This document shows, piece after piece, positions 41,743 through 51,600 of a stretch of 64,000 bases of DNA. A program made the translations under genes and the position numbers. Position 1 is the stretch's first letter. Every line of letters begins with the position of its first letter. Source of the DNA: CAZQYB01 sp964582985 (GTDB taxonomy: Bacteria > Planctomycetota > Phycisphaerae > Sedimentisphaerales > Anaerobacaceae); assembly GCA_964582985.1 (NCBI GenBank), contig CAZOUM010000006.1:1-64000 (forward strand), read 5' to 3'. A model generated the notes under the pieces. It saw only the letters and a program-made list of their open reading frames with translations. It was not told where the DNA came from and did not search any database.

Positions 41743-43053
41743 CTAATCATTCTGGCTAATGCGGATTCTCGCACGCACACTATGCAGGTCGAACCCAGGT
41801 GTTGCTCCTCCACCTTTTATTCCAAGCACGCGTACCGCGCAAGGTACGAACGGCAGCGAAATATCGGTGATGTCAATACCAATCTCCGTTGGCATCTGCT
41901 GGCCGGAAGTTCCAGCCATCGCCGTACCAAGCAGGTACTCGCCGCCCGCACCGTCTGTGATGAACACAAGGGCATGTTCCCCATTCGCCCCCCATTCAAT
42001 AAGGAATATATCATCCCCCGGTCCATCTACAATCCTGCCACGGAACTTCAACTCAATCCAATGGTCCGTGGGCAAAATAACCGACGACTGTTCTGACGGA
42101 GGCGGACCAACAAGCCACTTCTTAAGAACTATCAGAACCCAAGAAGTCTCATTAGCTTTTATACCCTCCCAACCATTTCCATCGGGGTCACAAGCATCGA
42201 CTATGCCGGTCGGATATTCAAACGCGACTTTGCTGGCGCCGAGCGGTGTGCTGGAGTTGCTGTTATTCAGTGCGGTAACTCCGCCGACAGTAAGAGTTGC
42301 TGCAATGACCGCAGTTCCGATGGTGACACCCACTTTTGTGCCCGCAGCGCCTATGATTGCGGCGGTGAGGCCGACCTTGGTGGATTCAGCGCCAACGGTG
42401 ATGGGAACAGATGAAGCCTTTGCAGGGGCGGTGGCTCGGCCAAAAATCCCCAGTGCTGTCAGCAACAATCCCTTGCCGAAGCCCCGCTTGGACAACTGGC
42501 GCTTGAGCGAACGTTTCGCCCGAAAGAACAATACCTCGGTCGCCATCTCACTGCAGTCCATCAGCGCGGCAATTTCAGAGTACGGCATTCGCTCGAAGCA
42601 CCGCAGGATAAGAACATTTCGGTGTCTGAGCTTCAGCTTCCCCATTGCTTCAAATATTGCTTCTGACAGTTCACGGCTGATTAGGGTCTTGAGCCCATCG
42701 CCCTCGCCTCTCAAGGAACGCTGCAACAGGCGTTCTTTCTCAAGCATCGAGATTTGTATGGTCTTCTCTTGGCGCCGAGCTCTGAAATAGTGCTGAACCT
42801 TGCCCAGAGCCATTCGCCACAGCCAGGGCCAAAACCGCTCGGCGTCTTTTAACCTTTTCAGAGATCTAACCATCTCTAACATCGTCTCCTGTAAAAGGTC
42901 TTGAGTTAAGTCCTTGTCTAATGTGAGCCGGTAAATGTATGCAAAGACCCTCCCCTGCGCCAGTTCTGTCAGACGTTCCATACTCTCCTGATTGCCAAGC
43001 TGAGCTTGCCTGACCATATCAGGATAATTAACACTGTTGTCCGTACGGATCAT
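41743..43053 (-). CDS. ECF sigma factor fused to a membrane and extracytoplasmic domain
   Basis: A 436-residue protein. Residues 10-95 form sigma region 2 (FAYIYRLTLDKDLTQDLLQE and RFWPWLWRMALGKVQHYFRA) and 130-195 form region 4 (KLKLRHRNVLILRCFERMPY and SEIAALMDCSEMATEVLFFR). A hydrophobic Gly/Ala-rich segment (about 225-262, VGVTIGTAVIAATLTVGGVT) follows. The last 160 residues are a beta-rich domain (IELKFRGRIVDGPGDDIFLI) that would lie outside the membrane. ECF factors with such extensions occur in Planctomycetes, where the extension is thought to sense a signal and control release. No separate anti-sigma gene is adjacent. Confidence 0.82.
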   Translation of the reverse strand: MIRTDNSVNYPDMVRQAQLGNQESMERLTELAQGRVFAYIYRLTLDKDLTQDLLQETMLEMVRSLKRLKDAERFWPWLWRMALGKVQHYFRARRQEKTIQISMLEKERLLQRSLRGEGDGLKTLISRELSEAIFEAMGKLKLRHRNVLILRCFERMPYSEIAALMDCSEMATEVLFFRAKRSLKRQLSKRGFGKGLLLTALGIFGRATAPAKASSVPITVGAESTKVGLTAAIIGAAGTKVGVTIGTAVIAATLTVGGVTALNNSNSSTPLGASKVAFEYPTGIVDACDPDGNGWEGIKANETSWVLIVLKKWLVGPPPSEQSSVILPTDHWIELKFRGRIVDGPGDDIFLIEWGANGEHALVFITDGAGGEYLLGTAMAGTSGQQMPTEIGIDITDISLPFVPCAVRVLGIKGGGATPGFDLHSVRARIRISQND

Positions 43054-43447
43054 TCCTTCTGTATATATAGTCCAGAAGCAGATGATTCCTTACGCTTTTT
43101 TTTCGATGTTTCTGCTAATTACAACACGAAGCTGGCTAAGTCTATATCAATAAGGGGCTTGCGCGGACAGATTGTACCACTCTCAACATATTTTTCAACT
43201 CTGTTTCGTCCACTTGAAGGCAATCGCAAAATTTTCTCCGAAGAAAAACCGTAAGTTATTCATAATTTTCGGACTAACACTATAGACAGAAGCTCCTCGC
43301 TCGAAAGCCAGGTTCTGATAAGTCTGGCAGGGCTGGGTGCAGAATCTGGCTTCTTTTTATTAATAAACCAAGGTGAAGGTCGAAGGTATGGGCGCGTGGC
43401 CTATACCGGCATAATGTTTCTGTAATACATTATACATTTTCAGGAAG
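43054..43447 (+). promoter_or_regulatory. Leader of the subtilisin-like gene with possible promoter and hairpin
   Basis: A weak promoter, TTCATA (43259-43264) and TATAGA (43281-43286) with 16 bases between, would give a leader of about 160 bases. A strong hairpin with a U tract (43305-43358) lies in that leader. No protein-coding gene is visible. The promoter of the fused ECF sigma gene on the minus strand must also lie here, but I cannot place it. Confidence 0.35.
43305..43358 (+). terminator. Terminator-like hairpin in the leader of the subtilisin-like gene
   Basis: AAGCCAGGTTCTG (43305-43317) pairs with CAGAATCTGGCTT (43340-43352) with one G-U wobble, and is followed by a run of T (TTCTTTTTA). 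It lies about 100 bases before the ATG of the next gene, with no gene upstream on this strand, so it may be an attenuator rather than an end terminator. Confidence 0.5.
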
Positions 43448-43456
43448 GTGCGAAAT

Positions 43457-46400
43457 ATGAAAAAGGTAATTCTTCTTAATTTTGTTCTCTTGTTGGTTAC
43501 AGCAGCCCTGGCACCGGCAGCAGAAGGATGGATAGAAGATGTTCATATTGACAGCTGTTCAGTTACAGTAACCGACAAGGTTTCTTCTGTACAAAAAGGG
43601 CCAGCTTTTGAGGTGGCAGATAAGGCATCTTATAAGCCGGGCGAGTTGATAGTGCGTTTCGCTGCCGCAGCCGATGGGAAGCTTCGCAGCACGGGAGAGA
43701 ATAATCAGATTTTGAACGCTGTGGGCGGCGGCACGATAATACGCAATTTTAGGATTGTGCCAGGTTTGAGTGTTGTAAAACTACCAACAGGGATGACTGT
43801 TGAAGAGGCACTGCAGAAACTCGGCAAAGCGAAGGGCGTTTTATATGCTGAGCCTGACTACAGAGTAAGTGCATTCTCCACTCTTCCTAACGATCCGAGA
43901 TTTAATGATCTTTGGGGTATGCACAATACGGGCCAGACAGGCGGGACGGTGGATGCCGACATTGATGCGCCGGAGGCATGGGACATATCTACCGGCAGCA
44001 GTGAAATTACCGTTGCGGTAATCGACACGGGAGTTGACTACAACCATCCCGACCTTGCAGCGAATATGTGGGTTAACAGCGGTGAGATTCCCGGCAACAA
44101 TATTGACGACGATGATAATGGTTATGTTGATGATATTTATGGCTATGATTTCTGCAACAATGACGCCGATCCAATGGATGACCATTATCACGGTACGCAC
44201 TGTGCGGGAACGATTGGTGCAGTGGGCGACAATGGCGAAGGTGTGGCAGGCGTTTGCTGGAACGTCAGAATAATGGCTATGAAATTCCTGAGTTCAGGGG
44301 GTTCCGGTTGGAGTTCTGATGCAATCGACTGCATAGAGTACAGCGTACAAATGGGTGCCAAGGTACTAAGCAACTCGTGGGGCGGCGGGCCATGCTTACA
44401 CTCGCTCAAAGACGCCATTGATGCAGCCGGTGAGGCCGGAGTGCTCTTTGTGGCTGCTGCCGGAAATGACAACGTAAACAATGATGTTAAACCGCATTAT
44501 CCATCAAGTTATGGTTGTGAGAACATCATTGCGGTATTGTCCACCGATAAAAATGATAACAAGTCCGGTTTTTCCTGCTATGGGCCAAATTCAGTCGACC
44601 TTGGGGCACCAGGCAGCAGCATTTTGAGTTGCGAACCCGGGAATACGTATGACTATCACAGCGGGACATCAATGGCAACGCCGCACGTGGCGGGTGCCTG
44701 CGCGTTGCTCCTATCGCTTAATTCTTGGCTGGACTACCCAGAAGTCAAGGATATCCTCTTGCAGACGGTCGATTTGACTTTACCCGGACTTTGTGTCTCA
44801 GGCGGACGCTTTAATCTTTATGAAGCAATGATGCAGGTCCCGTCGCTGGGAGAGGGGTTTATCAATCTGGATAAGCAACTGTATTCGTGCGCAGACGAAG
44901 TAAGTATCGAAATGGGCGATTCCCATCTTCAAGGTGCTGGAAGTCGCGATGTGAATGTAACCACTGATGGAGGCGATTTTGAGACGGTGACTCTGGTCGA
45001 AGATGCAGATCGGCTGGGGATCTTCACCGGCACGATATCGACCTCTACTGACCCTGTGACCGTTGAAGACGGTACACTACAAGTATCTCATGGTGAAACT
45101 ATCACCGCAACGTATTATGACGCCAACGACGGCACAGGTAATCCGGCAACGGTGGAGGATACTGCAACAGTTGATTGTGAACCGCCATCTATCTTCAATA
45201 TTAGCATTGAAAAAGTAGGTGGTGCCGGAGCGAGAATAGAATTCGAAACTGATGAACTATCTACAGGACGAATTCGATGTGGTCTGGCTTGCGGTGAACC
45301 ATACACAACTGAAAGCATAGACTCTGAGTTGGCAACAACGCATAGCATTAAAGTTTCTGGATTGGCCAGTGAAACGACCTATTATTTTGTTGTGGATGTC
45401 AATGATATTGTGGGTAACCCGGCGACAGATACCAATGATGGAAACTGCTATTCCTTTACTACTACCACCATCCAAGTAGTCTATGTACCTGATGATTTTA
45501 ATACAATTCAGGTAGCGATTGACAATGTTTGGGATGGTGACACTGTGATTGTGGCCGATGGGACGTACACCGGGCCGGGCAATCGAGATATTGATTTTAA
45601 GGGCCAAGCCATCACGGTCTGCAGCGAGACCGGCCCGGAGAACTGTATTATCGACTGTCAAGGTAATCCAAATGAGCCACATCGTGGGTTCTATTTCCAT
45701 AATGCAGAAGTGGCATCATCTATCCTGGCTGGCTTTACTATCACTAACGGCTACGGACCGTTGGTTTGTGAGGAATGGGGCTGCTTCTCTCGCGGTGGCG
45801 GAATCTATTGCCATAATAGCAGTCCAACGATTGAAAACTGCATCATCTGCGGCAACTCAGCCGAAGATGGCGGCGGTATGTTCAACTTTGAAAACTCTGG
45901 CCCGACGGTGAGCGACTGCATCTTCAGCGGCAACTCGGCCGATTTCTACGGCGGCGGCATACACAATAGACGAAGCAGCCCCACCCTGACCAACTGCACT
46001 TTCAGCGGCAACTCGGCATGCATCAATAGCAGCTTACTCCCTGGGGGTGGGGGCGGGATGTACAACCTCGATTGCAACCCGACGCTCACCAACTGCACCT
46101 TCAGTAACAACTCGACCTATGACTACAACGGCGGAGGGATGAGCAACACCTTCAGTAGCCCGACACTGACCAATTGCAACTTCAGCGGTAACTCCGCTCA
46201 TCATCTCGGCGGCGGGATGAGCAACGAAGGCAGCAGCCCGACGCTGACCAACTGCACGTTCAGCAGTAACTCGGCAGCTTTTGGCGGCGGGATGTCCGAC
46301 GTGATTGCTGTCTTGGGTGTTAGCAGCCCCGCACTAACCAACCGGAAGTTTAGCGGCATCTGGGCAGAGGACGGCTGGATGAACAACAACTCCGGTGGAC

Positions 46401-47383
46401 CGATGCTAACCAACTGCACCTTCAACGCAAATACGGCAAGATTGAGTGGCGGCGGGATCTCCAGCTTGGGTTGGGGTAGTACTCCGACCGTTAGCAACTG
46501 TATTCTGTGGGGCGATACGCCAAACGAGTTATATGTTCTCGAGGGGACAGGCGAGACGCCGGTGGTAACTTATAGCGACATCGAAGGCGGCTGGAGTGGG
46601 GATGGTAACAACAACATTGATGCCGATCCGTGTTTTGTAGATGCTGCCAACGGTGATTATCACCTGCAGTCGGAACTGGGCCGGTGGGACCCAAATCAAA
46701 ACCAGTGGGTGACAGATGCAAATACAAGCCGATGCATTGATGCCGGTGACCCTAACTCGGACTGGACAAAAGAATTATGGCCACATGGAAAATGTATCAA
46801 TATAGGTGCTTTCGGCGGCACACCACAGGCCAGCATGTCTTTGTCAGAAGCAGGTAATGTTGCTGACTTGAATAATAATGGCTTAGTAGATTACGCCGAT
46901 CTGAAATTGCTTGCCGACATATGGCTTTGCGAAGACGTCTTATTGTCCGAAGACCTCGACCGTAATGGAATCGTAGATTTCAAAGACTTTGGTATCTTTG
47001 CCCAGGAATGGTCAGACGCATATTTGCCTGAGGCTGGTATGAGTTATCAGATAGGTGAATGTGGTGAAGAGGCATCCGCATTGTTCGCAGTGGAGCAGTC
47101 AGGCCAGACGCGGTTCACTGTTGCGGTCGAAGGCCAGTATATTCATTTTGAGGATATGATTCGTGCCAATTGTTGCCCGGGCGAACTATGGTTGGAAATG
47201 ACTGTCGATGATTATCTGATTAGAATCTATGAGTTTGAAGAGATGGAGGGCTGCTGGTGTATATGCGATTTTCCCACTACGGCTATGCTGGGGCCATTTG
47301 CTGACGGAGATTATCTGTTTGAGGTTATTGATGTCTATGGCGATTCGTTGGGAGTGGTGCTGGTGACGATTGGCGGACCGTAA
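43457..47383 (+). CDS. Secreted subtilisin-like protease with beta-helix and dockerin-like domains
   Basis: A 1308-residue chimera. After a Sec signal (MKKVILLNFVLLLVTAALA) comes a propeptide-like region (PGELIVRFAAAADGKLRSTG), then an S8 catalytic domain with D190 (VIDTGVDYNHPDL), H245 (HGTHCAGTIG), N337 (AAAGNDN) and S405 (SGTSMATPHVAGACALLLS). Ig-like and FN3-like regions follow, then a right-handed beta-helix of the polymorphic outer-membrane type with eight or so tandem repeats (SSPTLTNCTFSGNSA then GGGM). After that is a dockerin-like EF-hand pair (DLNNNGLVDYADLKLLADIW, DLDRNGIVDFKDFGIFAQEW) and a small C-terminal beta domain. The start ATG has AGGAAGG upstream. Extracellular calcium-dependent proteolysis is inferred. 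Confidence 0.9.
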   Translation: MKKVILLNFVLLLVTAALAPAAEGWIEDVHIDSCSVTVTDKVSSVQKGPAFEVADKASYKPGELIVRFAAAADGKLRSTGENNQILNAVGGGTIIRNFRIVPGLSVVKLPTGMTVEEALQKLGKAKGVLYAEPDYRVSAFSTLPNDPRFNDLWGMHNTGQTGGTVDADIDAPEAWDISTGSSEITVAVIDTGVDYNHPDLAANMWVNSGEIPGNNIDDDDNGYVDDIYGYDFCNNDADPMDDHYHGTHCAGTIGAVGDNGEGVAGVCWNVRIMAMKFLSSGGSGWSSDAIDCIEYSVQMGAKVLSNSWGGGPCLHSLKDAIDAAGEAGVLFVAAAGNDNVNNDVKPHYPSSYGCENIIAVLSTDKNDNKSGFSCYGPNSVDLGAPGSSILSCEPGNTYDYHSGTSMATPHVAGACALLLSLNSWLDYPEVKDILLQTVDLTLPGLCVSGGRFNLYEAMMQVPSLGEGFINLDKQLYSCADEVSIEMGDSHLQGAGSRDVNVTTDGGDFETVTLVEDADRLGIFTGTISTSTDPVTVEDGTLQVSHGETITATYYDANDGTGNPATVEDTATVDCEPPSIFNISIEKVGGAGARIEFETDELSTGRIRCGLACGEPYTTESIDSELATTHSIKVSGLASETTYYFVVDVNDIVGNPATDTNDGNCYSFTTTTIQVVYVPDDFNTIQVAIDNVWDGDTVIVADGTYTGPGNRDIDFKGQAITVCSETGPENCIIDCQGNPNEPHRGFYFHNAEVASSILAGFTITNGYGPLVCEEWGCFSRGGGIYCHNSSPTIENCIICGNSAEDGGGMFNFENSGPTVSDCIFSGNSADFYGGGIHNRRSSPTLTNCTFSGNSACINSSLLPGGGGGMYNLDCNPTLTNCTFSNNSTYDYNGGGMSNTFSSPTLTNCNFSGNSAHHLGGGMSNEGSSPTLTNCTFSSNSAAFGGGMSDVIAVLGVSSPALTNRKFSGIWAEDGWMNNNSGGPMLTNCTFNANTARLSGGGISSLGWGSTPTVSNCILWGDTPNELYVLEGTGETPVVTYSDIEGGWSGDGNNNIDADPCFVDAANGDYHLQSELGRWDPNQNQWVTDANTSRCIDAGDPNSDWTKELWPHGKCINIGAFGGTPQASMSLSEAGNVADLNNNGLVDYADLKLLADIWLCEDVLLSEDLDRNGIVDFKDFGIFAQEWSDAYLPEAGMSYQIGECGEEASALFAVEQSGQTRFTVAVEGQYIHFEDMIRANCCPGELWLEMTVDDYLIRIYEFEEMEGCWCICDFPTTAMLGPFADGDYLFEVIDVYGDSLGVVLVTIGGP
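45820..46500 (+). repeat. Tandem repeats encoding the beta-helix coils
   Basis: Within the subtilisin-like gene, units of about 70-110 bases repeat the sense of GGCGGGATGAGCAAC and CTGACCAACTGCACCTTCAG. They are similar at the DNA level as well as in protein, which suggests recent unit duplication. One unit (about 46310-46360) has decayed: ALTNRKFSGIWAEDGW replaces TLTNCTFSGNSA. Confidence 0.65.
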
Positions 47384-47434
47384 TCTTATCTTGCTCCAAT
47401 GTTGTTTTGAGAAGAGAAAAATCGGCTTAAATAA

Positions 47435-47752
47435 AGCTCTTTCAGTGATTGGGCTTGCTTACATCGCAGGTTCAACGAACTGTCAAAACCGGCAAGGTGG
47501 TTTCACGACACCCCCATAGACAAATCTGCTGCTACCGTCCGTTTCGAAGGTTTCCTGTTCGGCTTCCCGCCTTGTTGCGTCGACCAGTTCATTCGTCACC
47601 CATACATCAAAAACGACCTCGACCCCCAGCTTCAGAAGATTCTTTTTCATTGGGCCTGCAAGGACTGCAGAATTACCCCCATTCTTTTACCCGCTTACCG
47701 CCGAACACACGAATATGTGCAAAACTCCCAAACCTTACGTCGTCTCAAGTGA
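47435..47752 (+). pseudogene. Cys-rich C-terminal fragment, start missing
   Basis: From a TAA at 47432-47434, 105 codons run to a TGA at 47750-47752 without an ATG, GTG or TTG start before the conserved-looking section. The translation has a clear coding pattern: VRFEGFLFGFPPCCVDQFIR, HPYIKNDLDPQLQKILFHWA, then CKDCRITPILLPAYRRTHEY. The CC-V-x-x-F and C-x-x-C set looks like a metal site. I do not recognise the family with confidence. It is probably the remnant of a gene whose 5' part was lost next to the subtilisin gene. Confidence 0.5.
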
Positions 47753-47775
47753 CTAATTGGACCCAATCGGGCCAT

Positions 47776-47937
47776 TCATAACTTTCTGTCTAATCTTCGG
47801 TAGCTTACCGCTTCTGCGACATATTCGGGCCTGATTTCTTCGTCCCCGGCAAGGTCGGCTATTGTGCGGGCCACCTTGCAAATCTTATCGTGGGCACGGG
47901 AGCTTAGGCCCAGCCTGCTCAATGCCTTGTTGCGGGC
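47776..47937 (-). pseudogene. 3' remnant of a ComM/YifB-family gene
   Basis: On the minus strand 53 codons encode NKALSRLGLSSRAHDKICKV, then ARTIADLAGDEEIRPEYVAE and AVSYRRLDRKL-stop. This is the C-terminal end of the Mg-chelatase-like ATPase ComM/YifB (cf. SARxxxRILKVARTIADL ... HVAEAIxYRxLDR). The rest of the gene (over 450 codons) is absent; the sequence changes abruptly near 47938 into the leader of the sigma factor gene. Confidence 0.7.
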
Positions 47938-48068
47938 GAATTAAGATTTTTGGCTCGCAAGGGCTTAATTGGGGCGGGAAAAAAATTATTTTTTAGGCTA
48001 AAATAGGCACTCCGTTCGTCATATAGGCAGCGTAAACGTTGATCTTGAGAGAATTGGGCGAGCTTTAG

Positions 48069-48611
48069 ATGCGAGAAGACAAACGTTTGATACAGGAACT
48101 CAAATACGGGGATAAAGATGCCCTGCGCCAGCTCTATGAAAAGTACAAAGACGACCTGCTCACTGTAGCAACCTCGCTGCTGCATGAAGCGAGCGCCGCT
48201 GAGGACGTTCTGCACGATGTTATCGTTTCTTTCGCTGCGGGCGTTGGTGGATTTGAACTGCGGAAAAGCCTGCGGCAGTATTTAATAACCTGCGTTGTGA
48301 ACCGGGCGCGTGACAGGTTACGCAGAAAGAAACACGAGGCGGTTGAACTCGACCAGGTTGGACCGGTCAGCTCAAATTCGCAGCGCCCGGAGGAGTCGGT
48401 TATGTTAAGTGAGGAGTCGCAGATATTGACGGATGCGTTGGCGGAGATTCCATTCGAGCAGCGGGAAGTAATAATACTTCGTTTGCAGGGTGGGATGAAG
48501 TTCAGGGAAATAGCCGACGCACAGGGTGTTTCAACCAGTACGGTCCAGGGCAGATACCACTATGGGCTCGACAAACTCAGGTCGGTTATGAATGGTGAGG
48601 TGAAAAAATGA
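48069..48611 (+). CDS. ECF RNA polymerase sigma factor
   Basis: A 180-residue sigma-70 family factor with only regions 2 and 4: KDALRQLYEKYKDDLLTVAT and EDVLHDVIVSFAAGVGGF (region 2), then LAEIPFEQREVIILRLQGGM and KFREIADAQGVSTSTVQGRY (region 4). Its last codons overlap the ATG of the next gene (ATGA), so the two are coupled, a typical sigma/anti-sigma arrangement. Confidence 0.92.
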   Translation: MREDKRLIQELKYGDKDALRQLYEKYKDDLLTVATSLLHEASAAEDVLHDVIVSFAAGVGGFELRKSLRQYLITCVVNRARDRLRRKKHEAVELDQVGPVSSNSQRPEESVMLSEESQILTDALAEIPFEQREVIILRLQGGMKFREIADAQGVSTSTVQGRYHYGLDKLRSVMNGEVKK

Positions 48612-51600
48612 GTCGCTTGAGCAATATAGAACGCTCAATCGAAAGATTGCGTGTCATTACCACTGCTGCGATTGACGAGCGGATTCTTGACGATGCCTTT
48701 GCAGCGCTGGACGAATCTGTGCGGATAGAACGGGCCGGGGTTAGGCCGAGCGTTTGGCAATTGATTGTAAGAAGCAGAGTAACAAAATTGGCTGCTGCAG
48801 CCGTGATAGTCATCGTGGTCTTGGTTGGCGTTGAATTCATTACCAGACGGGGAGAGGAACCGTTAAAGCCCCCACTTACGGTGGCGGAGGTAGAGAAGGA
48901 ACAAATTGAGGCGATGGCTGCTGATGACGACATTGACGGCCTGGTGGCGATGCTGTCCGAGGGGCAATTTGCAAGCAAGGTACTTGCTGCTACGTACCTT
49001 GGGGACATTGGGGACGAAAGAGCTTTGCCGGAACTCGAGAGACTTTATCTGGCGGCGGAAGAGCATCTGCCGGAAGGCTATACGGAGAATCCGTTTGCAG
49101 AGCCTATCGAGAGAATCAAGAGCCGTATCGAACCGGAACCGGCCGAAGGTGCGCTTGGACCGGATGCCAACGAGGTAACTGTGGTAGATGCCAACGAAGA
49201 AGTCCCAACGGACGGCAACGAGGGGATTGTAGGGGAAGCAAATGAAATAGTGAAAGCGAACGTGCCGGCTGAAACTGAAGGCGTGTTGGACTTTCTCGTG
49301 GTGCACAAAGACACCAATGAGCCGATGGAGGGTGTCAAGCTCAGTATCCAGATTCAGAGGGAAGGACCCGACGACAAGTGGAAAGCGGTAACAGACGAAC
49401 AGGGGCTTTGCAGGATTGAGGTTGGCGACTTGAAAACGAAGCACGTTACTATAGAGGTGGGCAAAGAACGGTTTGTGCCCGTGACCGTTCAGTTTAGGAA
49501 AGGTCAAGAAGAGCCTCGTATCAGCATTCCCATAAGCTACGCTCTTGTACTTGAGCCAGGGACACCGATTGGCGGCTTCATTCAAAATGAACAAGGCGGG
49601 CCGATAGAGGGAGCAACGGTCTACATGGAGGCATCAGGAGAAAAAAGGGGCGAGATAGAATACGTTCCGATTCGAGACCATACCGAGAAAACGGATGCAA
49701 ATGGTTTTTGGCGATGTGACATTATGCCGGCCAAGCTTGACAATATTCAGATTCGCCTGAGTCACCCCAATCATATCGATGACGACTCATACTATGCGAG
49801 GACCGTGCCTGCGATAAGCCAGCTGCAGCAAATGACCAGCGTGATGGTGATGAAAAGCGGCGTTCACCTTGTGGGGACAGTTGTTGACTGGATCGGGCAG
49901 CCAATCGCCAAGGCCGGCGTTAGACAGGGCACGGAAGGTCGGCGCGTAAAAAGTCCGCGGACCGAGACGGACGCCGAAGGGAGATTTGAATTCAAAGCCA
50001 CAAAGCCCGGGACAGTGCTGCTTACGGTTCAGGCGAAAGGTTATGCGCCTGACTTGAAAGAGATTATGGTGCGTAAAGGTATGCGGCCGCTCGAATTTCG
50101 CCTCGGCCCCGCTCAGACCATCCGAGGTCAGGTTGTTGATACAAATGACAGGCCGATAGAGGATGTGGATGTCTGGTTGCAGAGCTGGCAAGGGCGCCAG
50201 ACTTTCCGATGGAGGGCCGAGACCGACGCCGCCGGATATTTTGAGTGGACTGAGGCGCCGAAAGATGAAGTGTACTTTAGATTCGCCAAGAAAGACTACA
50301 TGCCCATTTACAGGCTGCCGCTTTCATCTTCTGTCGATGAACACATAATTGTGATGTATCGTGCGCTGCGTGTCACCGGCAAGGTGATTGCTGCTGACAG
50401 CAATGAGCCCATTAGTGAATTCAAGTTGATATCTGGAAAGAAGTGGAGCCACGAAAGCGGTGCGATACGATGGGACCCGGGCTCGGCCAAGACATTTGCC
50501 GGTGGCCGCTATGAGGCCGGCTTTGATGACCCTCGGTACGGATATTTTGTGCGAATAGAAGCTGAGGGTTACGCGCCGGCTATTTCTCGGATGCTCACCG
50601 AGGAAGAAGAGGAGGTTGTCATAGACTTCGTGCTTAATAAAGGGGAAAAGCCAAGTGGTACGATATATGTTGCCGAGGGGGAGCCGGCAGCAGGGGCAGA
50701 GGTGGCCCTTTTCCGTGCGGGATTTTCCGGAACGTACGTGCGAAATGGCAGGTTTGGCGATAAAACTGAGCAGGACTTTGTTGTGACCGGCCCCGACGGG
50801 CAGTTCTCTTTGCCGCCTCAGGCTGAAAAGTATCTGCTCGTGGTGTTGCACAACGAGGGCTTCGCTAAAGTCACCGATGAGGAACTGGCAATGGACCCGA
50901 ACATTTTCATTGAGCCTTGGGGCAGCGTGGAGGGCGTGGTGTATGTCGGTGGCAAAGCCAGCACCAATGAAAGAATAGCGATGGACTACTACAGACGCTA
51001 TGAACCCAATCTGCCCCGGGTTTCCTTCGATTATCACACTAAGACCGACGCGAATGGCAATTTTGTTATGGAGCGGGTGGTGCCCGGGAAAGCAAAGGTT
51101 GTTCGCTACGCTAAGTCGGGCAGCGCAAGGACAGCCAGAAGCCATGACGAGGTCATTGAGATCGTGGCAGGCGAGACAGTAACGGTGACTCTTGGCGGAG
51201 AAGGTCGGCCGGTGGTCGGCAGATTAGTGCTGCCGCCCGATTGCAATGAGCCGGTCAATTGGTCCAATACGATAGTCACTTTGACCCTGAAGCTGCCGGA
51301 ACCGCCGCGTCCCGAGGATTTTAACGAAATGATCGAACCGGAAAAGCGGGCCTGGAACAATTCCTGGCGCCAATCGCAAGAGGGCAAAGCGTATAGAAAG
51401 ATGGAGTGGGAGAAGGTTCGGTCTTATGTCGTAAAGATAGACCAGGATGGGTCATTTCGCGCCGAAGACGTACCGGCCGGAGCATATAAGCTGCAAGCGA
51501 CCGTGGGTGCACCTCCGGGAGGGGCGTGGTGGTGGGGGCGTTCACGCGTGTCGGCAGGGCAGCCGGTTTTTGGTGGTACCCTGACCCATGAGTTTGAGGT

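Noticed and set aside
41759..42790. Open frame of 343 codons opposite the fused ECF sigma factor
   Set aside because: Antisense to a gene with clear sigma regions 2 and 4; Pro/Arg/Ser-rich composition without motifs.
45820..46500. Regular repeats that could suggest a CRISPR array
   Set aside because: The repeats are coding coils of a beta-helix without spacers of constant length or unrelated content.
50324..51145. Open frame of 273 codons opposite the large membrane protein
   Set aside because: Antisense shadow without motifs; the plus strand carries Ig-like repeats.
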